Assembly (NCBI GenBank): GCA_963978545.1
Contig: OZ021731.1
Location: 21,811,593 to 21,875,592, forward strand
Length of the DNA stretch: 64,000 nucleotides
Direction: 5' to 3'
From: Linyphia triangularis
Lineage: Eukaryota; Arthropoda; Arachnida; Araneae; Linyphiidae
Shown here: positions 59,601 to 64,000 of the stretch, in pieces
Layout: each line of letters begins with the position of its first letter
Numbering within the stretch: the stretch's first letter is position 1
The notes under the pieces: generated by a model
What the model saw: only the letters and a program-made list of their open reading frames with translations
What the model was told of the DNA's origin: nothing
The model's database searches: none
Made by a program: the position numbers and the translations under genes

Positions 59601-61810
59601 AGTTAATAATATTGTTTGAATAAGATGAATTTGGTGGTAGCAAAGTTAGTCCTTTTATGGGACCGAAAATAAAATTTCTATCCGATTTTAACTTTCCCTA
59701 TTTTTTTTCCTTTTTGACCTGTTTTCATGGTAAACCTAATTTCGTTTCAATTTTAACTAGTTCAATGTTCAGCTTGCAATTGTTAAAAAAGTCACAAAAA
59801 TATAAAAATATTGAAAAAATACTACTTTGGATTTTATGACGTACCTCTTAGTTTTTTCACATTTTACTTGTTATGATAATAAAATAAACTTAATTCAAAT
59901 AAATTGATAATAACCTGTGATACATTGATATTGAAGTTAGTAAAAATGGATACAAAATTGATAAAAATAGTCATACATTTTTATTTTCCTAAAAAGTTAC
60001 AAAATATTAATATAAAAACAAATTCATCAAATAAAATGTTTTGCAATAAAACTTTATACTTTCAGTCATTCTTTTTGTTTAATGTCTTGTCTTTTCTAAC
60101 TTTAATGTTTTACACTGGTTTAGTAATAGTACTACTCTTAACAATACACCAATGCCGAATAAAATGTCTTTTACCTGAGAGAAATCACAGTATAAGATTT
60201 TCTCCCAGGCTCAAAAATATTTCATTTTCTTTTCAAAGCCCAGGAAAAATTATCTTATTGGCAAAGAGAAAATATCTTTTTCCATGTGTCAGTGATATAG
60301 TAAGTTCTCCTGTGTTGAAAAATAGCTTATCCTGAATTGGTGTATAGTAATGAGTAGTTTGATAAAATCATTATAACTTGACCTTGAGCTAATCATCATT
60401 TTGTATTTGAGATGTTTCAAAATATATTATGTCTTAACATGCATTACAATGGATTTGACTATACCAATTTTTAACTATAATAGAGAAAATTATATGAAAT
60501 TAAAACTCGGATTGTAAATTTAAGCTGTATCATAAATAAATTTTAAAAAATCGACATTCTAATTAATTTTTAATTCATTTATTAATTGCTAACATTACTT
60601 TTATTAATTGGTTAAAAATTATTGAGTTCTGTAAGTTTATTTTGTATCAACCCTGAATGCATCACCCATTGAGAAGTAAATATTTCTTTCCAAACTTACG
60701 TTAAAAAATCTTCATGCTGCAAATTGAACTGGAGAAAGAAAAGTAAAGTTGGCGAAAGCTTTTTTTTATTAACTCTTTTATTGTTAATGGAAAGGGAGGT
60801 TAAAATGTATTCTTTACGATGTGTGACAAGCATTATTCATATTGTAAAAAATAGATGTATTAAATAGAAAGAAAGTATCACTGAAAATACATAGTATAAA
60901 TATTATATTTCCTGGTATGAATGTTACATTTATTTGTTTAAATTATTTGACACTATTTCGATTGTTTGTTTTCTTAAATAAAAAAAGCATTGGGTTTATT
61001 TTTGCCAATTCTGTATCTCATCTTTTTACCATCTTTAACATCAATGGGGCACAAGTTAATTCATCAGAATAAAATTTGATGCATCATCACAGTAAGGCTG
61101 AGGGGGAATATAAGGGATGTTTGATCAAAAATATAAGCTTCTCAAGAGAATATAGTGCATACAGTAAAATATGAATACCTTTGGGAGGGATTTAATGATA
61201 AACGTACCATTTCCCCTTAAGATGCTATCTTTGCTATTTCTGATAGTCTTTCTCCACTACAGATTCCAGAGGCGACGGCTCATCAAGTGAAAACACATCC
61301 ACTTCTGCAACAGGCTCTCCAAAGCTGACTCCAGATGGCATTCTAATGGACAGCTGCAACCATCCTCTTAAGATGGACAAAGACGGCCTCTTCAAGAAGA
61401 ACGTCCCACCACCAGGAAAACGAGACACCTGGATGCGCCAGCGCCTCTTAAAACAAGGCAGCGGTGACAGTGACAGAGGTTACCGAAGCGACCATGAAGT
61501 GTATTTAGCCGAAAAGGACCAATATGGGCAGTGTTACCACGATGGGTATGCCAGTGACTGGGAGGCATTCCTTGCCAAGCAACCCTATAGTGGACCAAGT
61601 AATGCGGATGGTCAGCATTATGCAAGGCATTCTCAAGGGGAATTGGATTACAGGGGTCATGCTGAAGGTCAGGAGATTAAGGCAGAGAGGGATGGTTTTG
61701 TGGTACCGTGGGATGCAAGGTTTCGTTATAGTAATGAAGGTGGTGCTGTTTTGGTAGATGATGAATATCAGGCTCGGATGGCGCCGCAGTATAATACATA
61801 CTGGCAAATG
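36019..61810 (+). CDS. LAP-family scaffold protein, Erbin/Densin (LRRC7)-like; 17 exons, 3' end outside window
   Basis: Coding exons: 36010-36189 (ATG at 36019), 37487-37604, 38624-38702, 40825-40914, 41265-41385, 42618-42692, 44070-44214, 45238-45310, 45406-45535, 46188-46373, 49545-49647, 50530-50621, 52836-52970, 54589-54765, 59206-59271, 59395-59461, 61263-61810. All introns are GT-AG, and the 2376 coding bases form 792 codons without a stop. Residues 1-25 carry Cys8-Pro-Cys10, which matches the palmitoylated Cys-x-Cys of Erbin. Residues about 30-400 are some 16 leucine-rich repeats of about 23 residues. Residues about 397-440 match the LAP-specific segment, and a PTPYPKELK motif near residue 468 is shared with Erbin and Densin. 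The remainder is a polar linker. Known relatives are basolateral or postsynaptic membrane scaffolds with C-terminal PDZ domains; no PDZ is in this window. Conservation favours Erbin/Densin (fly Lap1) over Scribble. Start context is good (G at -3 and +4). The function is inferred. Confidence 0.93.
37487..37604 (+). CDS. LAP gene exon 2
   Basis: Follows a TTACAG acceptor and ends before GTAACA in phase 1. Encodes residues 58-97, about one and a half leucine-rich repeats ([15 protein letters not shown], then [10 protein letters not shown] across the junction). Confidence 0.9.
38015..38240. repeat. Interspersed repeat shared by intron 2 and 29710-29895
   Basis: ATATACCAATTTAAAGGTTA, TTGTCTTATTTGTTTGGAAA and CATAGAAAAGAGAAAATC recur in order at about 29725-29893. 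An AGTCAGAAATAGTAAAAAAA unit is duplicated here at 38130-38170. Confidence 0.65.
38624..38702 (+). CDS. LAP gene exon 3
   Basis: Follows a TTCTTTAG acceptor and ends before GTGAGT in phase 2. Residues 97-123 contain [20 protein letters not shown], very close to the equivalent segment of Erbin and Densin and unlike that of Scribble. Confidence 0.92.
39960..40370. mobile_element. Highly diverged copy of the long palindromic MITE in intron 3
   Basis: Retains recognisable pieces: AACTGAGCCAAACTAACAAG, then AACTTGGCTCAGTTCAAAGC, a CTTATTGAAAATTC piece, and AAAAATTCATAATGATGTTC at the right. Much older than the copies at 13412 and 29901. Confidence 0.55.
40825..40914 (+). CDS. LAP gene exon 4
   Basis: Acceptor TTTACAG, donor GTTTGT. 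The donor is weak (+4 is T), but the frame and family alignment require it. Residues 123-153 carry the repeat [19 protein letters not shown]. Confidence 0.9.
41265..41385 (+). CDS. LAP gene exon 5
   Basis: Acceptor TTTTTTGTAG, donor GTAAAG. Residues 153-193 include the strongly conserved [18 protein letters not shown] repeat and the start of the next. Ends in phase 0. Confidence 0.92.
42454..42557 (+). repeat. Tandem duplication of 52 bp in intron 5
   Basis: GTCATTTGTGGTAATATCAT... is repeated immediately (42454 and 42506), with three differences. No known role. Confidence 0.85.
42618..42692 (+). CDS. LAP gene exon 6
   Basis: Acceptor TTCTTTTAG, donor GTAAGT. Exactly 25 codons, residues 194-218, covering one repeat ([16 protein letters not shown]). 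Phase 0 at both ends, so skipping it would keep the frame. Confidence 0.9.
43397..43939. mobile_element. MITE, family ATGGACAATTCCCGCATTTT, copy 3, intron 6
   Basis: Starts ATGGACAATTTCCGTATTTT and ends ATGCGGGAATTGTCCAT. Same orientation as the copy at 33094. A 26-base A run lies near 43820. Confidence 0.84.
44070..44214 (+). CDS. LAP gene exon 7
   Basis: Acceptor CCTTTTCAG, donor GTAAGT, leaving in phase 1. Residues 219-267 carry two repeats ([18 protein letters not shown] and [18 protein letters not shown]). Confidence 0.91.
44310..44986. mobile_element. Unclassified interspersed repeat, copy C, intron 7
   Basis: Same order of words as copy A, more diverged: GTGGTCAGCTTAACTCCCAA, ATAAGGGTTAATGGTGGCCA, and end GTTCCACACTCCTAG. 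A G-rich run (GGGGGGGAGGGGG) lies at about 44813. Confidence 0.74.
45238..45310 (+). CDS. LAP gene exon 8
   Basis: Acceptor TTTTTTACAG, donor GTAAGA. Residues 267-291 carry one repeat ([19 protein letters not shown]). A 95-base intron separates it from exon 9. Confidence 0.9.
45406..45535 (+). CDS. LAP gene exon 9
   Basis: Acceptor CTTTTTCAG, donor GTGAGT. Residues 291-334 carry two repeats ([36 protein letters not shown]). Ends in phase 0. Confidence 0.91.
46188..46373 (+). CDS. LAP gene exon 10
   Basis: Acceptor GTTTTTTTAG, donor GTATGT. Sixty-two codons, residues 335-396, with the last repeats of the array ending in [10 protein letters not shown], the canonical LAP-family end of the repeats. 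Phase 0 at both ends. Confidence 0.93.
47652..47810 (+). mobile_element. tRNA-derived SINE, copy 2, inside foldback arm
   Basis: A 159-bp element with a tRNA-like head: A box TAGTGGTTAGCGTGC and B box GAGTTCGAGTCCC. The body is TGGCTTGTCTAATGACGAAT and onward, ending in AACAACCAAC. Flanked by the 13-bp duplication CACTATTTATATA (47639-47651 and 47811-47823). The right arm of the host transposon keeps the empty site near 48696-48720. Confidence 0.9.
48071..48412 (+). pseudogene. Transposase fragment in centre of foldback element
   Basis: A 114-codon open stretch in the single-copy centre of the foldback element includes [29 protein letters not shown] and [10 protein letters not shown]. It resembles a transposase-like protein family common in arthropod genomes (pattern: DxSTDQ-Y, then a Ser-His-x-Arg motif). 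It continues beyond the stop as a decayed reading frame to about 48520, where the inverted arm begins. No start or catalytic set can be defined. Confidence 0.55.
49545..49647 (+). CDS. LAP gene exon 11 (LAP-specific segment)
   Basis: Acceptor TTTTCTAG, donor GTAAGT. Residues 397-431 begin [12 protein letters not shown] and continue with [10 protein letters not shown], the conserved segment that follows the repeats in Erbin, Densin and Scribble. Separated from exon 10 by a 3.17-kb intron that is mostly one DNA transposon. Confidence 0.93.
49888..50334 (+). mobile_element. MITE, family ATGAGGAACTTGCAC, intron 11
   Basis: Ends ATGAGGAACTTGCAC and GGAAAATTCCTCAT-like sequence are inverted (TGAGGAA/TTCCTCA). 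Contains CATCTGCGCATTGACGTCAC and TTTCCCGCCAAGTCGCAAAG. A reversed copy lies at 52212-52663. Confidence 0.75.
50351..50499 (+). repeat. Tandem triplication of a 50-bp unit upstream of exon 12
   Basis: Units start at 50351, 50401 and 50451 (TATTTAATTTGTTTCTTTTT...). The first two are identical; the third has one deletion and two changes. It ends 31 bases before the exon 12 acceptor and adds pyrimidine tracts. Confidence 0.88.
50530..50621 (+). CDS. LAP gene exon 12
   Basis: Acceptor CTATTTAG, donor GTAAGT. Residues 431-461 are acidic and end with [14 protein letters not shown], matching the short basic-acidic motif seen at this place in Erbin. It enters in phase 1 and leaves in phase 0, so skipping it would shift the frame. 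Inverted MITE copies lie on both sides. Confidence 0.88.
51805..51977. mobile_element. Pogo/Tigger-like MITE, copy 2, intron 12
   Basis: About 173 bp. Ends CAGTCAAACCCTGTTAACGC and GCGTTAACGAAGTTTGACTA, between TA dinucleotides. Closely related to 24414-24585. Confidence 0.8.
52212..52663 (-). mobile_element. MITE, family ATGAGGAACTTGCAC, inverted copy, intron 12
   Basis: Reverse complement of the copy at 49888 over its full length (CTTTGCGATTTGGCGGGAAA, CGTCAATGCGCAGATAATGA, GTGCAAGTTCCTCAT at the right end). The pair brackets exon 12. Confidence 0.77.
52836..52970 (+). CDS. LAP gene exon 13
   Basis: Acceptor TTTGTTTTAG, donor GTATGT. Forty-five codons, residues 462-506, containing [10 protein letters not shown], a landmark of Erbin and Densin after the repeat region, then a basic and acidic tail. 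Phase 0 at both ends. Confidence 0.91.
54589..54765 (+). CDS. LAP gene exon 14 (linker)
   Basis: Acceptor AATTCCAG, donor GTCAGT. Fifty-nine codons, residues 507-565, rich in Pro, Ser and Lys, with KSPLSSPPK as a possible proline-directed phosphorylation site or SH3 ligand. Not conserved enough for me to align; kept because frame, splice sites and composition agree. Confidence 0.8.
54973..55523 (+). mobile_element. Mariner-like deletion derivative with transposase C-terminus
   Basis: The ends are inverted (CAGGGTGTCCGTAAAAGAAT against ATTCTTTTACAGACACCTTG) and sit between TA dinucleotides (54971-54972, 55524-55525). The interior keeps only the last part of a Tc1/mariner-type transposase (55154-55411). 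Lies in intron 14 and is nested inside a hAT-like element. Confidence 0.85.
55154..55411 (+). pseudogene. Truncated Tc1/mariner-type transposase, C-terminal end
   Basis: Contains [20 protein letters not shown], the last Asp region of the DDE/D core with its usual SPD context, then [20 protein letters not shown] and [19 protein letters not shown] at the C-terminus. The N-terminal DNA-binding domain and first catalytic residues are absent, so it is inactive. Nothing before residue 30 of the open stretch matches the family. Confidence 0.8.
55976..56815 (+). repeat. 150-bp direct duplication flanking the MITE at 56127
   Basis: The segment starting TGGCTCAACTAAACATTAAA (55976) recurs, diverged, from 56662 to 56815 (GGCTCTACTTAACATTAAAA). 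Both contain GTGCTAAATCCAGA and end CTCGAAGTAAT. The MITE begins exactly where the first copy ends. Confidence 0.75.
56127..56661. mobile_element. MITE, family ATGGACAATTCCCGCATTTT, copy 4, intron 14
   Basis: Starts ATGGAAAATTCCTGCATTTT and ends AAGAATTGTCCAT. Orientation as at 15833. Flanked on both sides by diverged copies of a 150-bp segment (55976-56126 and 56662-56815). Confidence 0.82.
56816..59205. other. Rest of intron 14; no exon recognised
   Basis: AT-rich. 56830-57310 has four variants of TTGCACTCC(A/T)-like words about GCACTC. The 58472-58723 open stretch has no family motif. 58740-59060 is of mixed composition without repeats known in the window. Confidence 0.45.
59206..59271 (+). 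CDS. LAP gene exon 15 (linker)
   Basis: Acceptor TTTAATAG, donor GTAAAT. Twenty-two codons, residues 566-587, phase 0 at both ends. A 4.4-kb repeat-filled intron lies before it and a 123-base intron after it. Supported by frame and splice sites only. Confidence 0.72.
59395..59461 (+). CDS. LAP gene exon 16 (linker)
   Basis: Acceptor CTCTTCTAG, donor GTAAGT, leaving in phase 1. Residues 588-610 ([16 protein letters not shown]). The phase matches exon 17 exactly and gives [11 protein letters not shown] across the junction. Confidence 0.75.
61263..61810 (+). CDS. LAP gene exon 17 (long linker exon)
   Basis: Acceptor CTCCACTACAG, donor GTGAGT. The 548 bases give residues 610-792, ending in phase 0. 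It is Ser/Gly-rich at first, then rich in Tyr, Asp and Gly ([33 protein letters not shown]). GC content is clearly higher than in the flanks, as expected of coding sequence. The next exon is not in the window. Confidence 0.85.
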
Positions 61811-62579
61811 GTGAGTATTTTTTTATTAAAATTGTAATGTATAGACTATAGATATTTATTAAATGGAGTTCTTAATAAAATTTCTTTTGGTTAACATTTT
61901 CAGTGACACATCTTTAAATCCTCCTGATAATTTTAATAGGAACAAGGCATTACAATGTTATTTAAAAACAACTGTTGTGCAGTTATTTAAATATTAAATA
62001 TAAAATTTTATTCACTCGACTTAATTTGCGTTATGTCCTTTTTTTAAACTTTACCTGGTAATCTCGTTTAGTATCCCAAATCAATCTAAAACCTGAAAAC
62101 ACATCTTTAACTGCTATACCATGACACTAAATTAGAGATTGTACAGCTTTTGGCCTATTTATCTAAAATACTCCACAATCCTAAAAATTAAACCTGTAAG
62201 TGCATTACAACAAACAAACAAATCACCCTAAATGAAAGAACTGAAACAAACTACTGGTACCGAAATAACCAGTTTAATTAGGAAAAAGAATTACTTTAGA
62301 TTACAAGGCTTGCATAAATCAAGAAAACAGCTCTCATCCAAGCCAAAAAAAATATAAACAATTTTTACCAAAATACCTCAGTTTAACAATTCTATAAATT
62401 TACTTAATTTCCAAATAGCACAGAATCATTGACAACAAAATAAGATCCCACTCGGTGAAATGAAAAACTAAATCAAAAAGAAAAAAGAAAAGAAAAAAAA
62501 AACTTAAAAGGAACGAGAACTCATTCAACTAAAAAAATTAAAAAATAGGAACGGGAATTCTAATGTTTACAGTAGTTAA
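61811..62579. other. Intron or downstream sequence, A-rich
   Basis: Begins with the exon 17 donor. From about 62090 it becomes A-rich on the plus strand (T-rich on minus). No exon of the LAP gene and no PDZ coding sequence is seen. Confidence 0.5.
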
Positions 62580-63350
62580 ACTTAAGGAAAGGGAACCTGG
62601 GATTGACATCTCCGTCAACAGTGTTTGAGAGGAAGGCTCCAGGCAGCAGCAAAGGGGTGAGAGGGTGGAACGTCCAGAATTTCTTTAAAGTTCGTGAAGA
62701 TGAAGGATCAGAAGAAAAAGTTCATAGGTTGGTGAGGGTTATAAAATTAAGTCAGGGTATCCCTCTACAGCAAAGTCGTTGTACTCGGAAGTAGACGTCC
62801 AAGCTCTGGGACGGAAACGCTGACGATGTGAGGGGGGGGGGGCGATCAAAGGGGAAGGGACGAACGGCCCCCTTCTCAGCAAGCCAGATGAGGTGCCCGA
62901 CACGATCCAACTCCGAGGAAAACCCAAAGGAAAGGCAGAGGCACATTTTCCCCCTTGACATGACGGTCGAAGACAAGAGAAGTAGCAGCGCTGGCACCCA
63001 ATCTTTCAGAACAGGCATGGTGCTCCACAAATAAAAAAAGTAATAAATATTGAAGGATCCAGGACGTCCATCCGCAAGCGCCTATTCCTCTCGAGGATAT
63101 CTAGGGTGGGTTATCGTCAGGCGGCTTCCTGCCCATTCTGCAACTCCGCCGACTTCTAACGGTTTTCTTGGCGTCCCTACTCATCCTCACTGACCCGATC
63201 AACATGTCCTCACACAAGTGCAGCAAAAGCCAGAATCTTTTTCGAAAGACGCGCTCACTCCCGAGCTTTTGGTCGGGTCAGCTAATCACAGGCGACCATG
63301 TAGAAGGGCAACCGATACATTTTAGAGTACCAACTTGAAAGCTCCCAAAA
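62580..63350. other. GC-rich island downstream of last exon, no identified product
   Basis: Base composition rises sharply against the AT-rich flanks and holds for about 770 bases, with a G run at 62831-62840. The longest open stretches (about 60-90 codons, both strands) look like nothing I know and have no plausible splice sites for the LAP gene. It could be an intronic enhancer, an unrelated transcript or a foreign repeat. Confidence 0.4.
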
Positions 63351-63664
63351 AGTAATGTCTACATTTAAAATCTGGTCCCAACATCGCGTGTACCAGGGAG
63401 AAATTCCAAATAAAATACCAGAAAATGGGGGTTATATACTAAAAAGGAATTTGTTATTTCGTTTTTCTAATGACCCAGTGCTATTTTTACATTTTCCATT
63501 AGCAGCTTAAGTTATAATTTAATAACAACAAGACTTGAATCAGTTAAAGAATTAATTTAAACTAAGTTTTTATAGAAATAGAGCAGTTATTACACATAAA
63601 CCACCAATAGCAAAAGTTAAGAACCAATGGCACATGTTGTGAAATAACACCACAACACAGCATT

Positions 63665-63666
<2 letters not shown>

Positions 63667-63696
<30 letters not shown>

Positions 63697-63697
63697 T
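63667..63697 (+). repeat. (CA)n(TA)n microsatellite
   Basis: About ten CA units pass directly into about five TA units. Confidence 0.9.
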
Positions 63698-64000
63698 TGC
63701 TTTTTGCAACAAACTTTTAGTTCAAATTCCTTCTATTGAAAATTATAATAATTTTTTTTTAATTCTTTGAATATTTATTCCTACTGTATCGCATTTATAA
63801 TATTTAAGATATAAATTGCATTAATTACCAGTTTACAAATGCTGATGAATACTTATTTAATTCTAAGCATTTTTTTAATACAATTGTGCTTTTTTTTCAT
63901 TAACATACCTTTTGTTGCTATGGAAAAATAGTATTTTGAATATTACTTTTACTTTTCCTATGTTTTTTGTTCCTTCCAAAAATTTACATCTGCCATATTA

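Noticed and set aside
59904..60335. Open frame of 143 codons with a hydrophobic stretch in intron 16
   Set aside because: Composition follows the AT-rich intron (Ile, Phe, Lys, Asn), with no family signature and no matching phase for the LAP gene.
61505..61807. Minus- and alternate-frame open stretches overlapping exon 17
   Set aside because: They are shadows of the real plus-strand exon, whose frame joins exon 16 and has typical linker composition.
36019..61810. Assignment to Scribble
   Set aside because: The N-terminal Cys-x-Cys, the [18 protein letters not shown] segment and PTPYPKELK after the repeats match Erbin/Densin better. Scribble would also be expected to have four PDZ domains soon after, though the window ends before this can be tested.

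Overview
The window is AT-rich, intron- and transposon-dense animal DNA. It contains one recognisable host gene, a LAP-family (leucine-rich repeat and PDZ) gene of the Erbin/Densin type, on the plus strand. Small exons, long AT-rich introns, a Ty3-type LTR element, mariner-like and hAT-like fragments, an RTE/Jockey-type remnant and a tRNA-derived SINE all fit an arthropod. A chelicerate such as a spider is my best guess, but that is inference from the style of the elements and not a proof.

Layout. Positions 1-18168 hold no host gene I can support. They are a mosaic of dispersed repeats: three copies of a MITE with CAGAGTGGCCAC ends and 5-bp target duplications, hAT-like elements (one carrying a 60-copy TA array), a SINE with a 13-bp target duplication, a tandem repeat of about 135 bp, a long palindromic element, and a decayed RT tail split by a MITE with perfect 8-bp duplications. 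Positions 18207-21682 are a very young, internally deleted Ty3-type LTR retrotransposon. Its LTRs appear identical, and it has a tRNA-Leu primer site and one continuous 819-codon reading frame that joins Gag, protease and the integrase C-terminus. Positions 21700-35885 are again repeats, including two flipped copies of a near-perfect palindrome and a nested composite with a 20-bp AT minisatellite.

From 36010 to 61810 seventeen exons join in frame into 792 codons: an N-terminal Cys-x-Cys, about 16 leucine-rich repeats, the LAP-specific segment and part of the low-complexity linker. The PDZ end must lie beyond the window. The introns are full of mobile DNA: a 2.6-kb inverted-duplication DNA transposon with a SINE inside one arm, inverted MITE copies on either side of exon 12, and a mariner-like deletion derivative nested in a hAT-like element. 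Positions 61811-64000 show no exon, but contain an unusually GC-rich stretch at about 62580-63350.

I see no RNA gene, CRISPR array or operon. The most useful observations are the in-frame deleted LTR element with an abnormal flanking duplication, the foldback transposon whose ends both derive from one end of the parent element, the SINE with its empty site preserved in the opposite arm, and the inverted repeats around exon 12, which could affect splicing. Exon borders were set by reading frames, GT-AG sites and family alignment from memory; no search was run.
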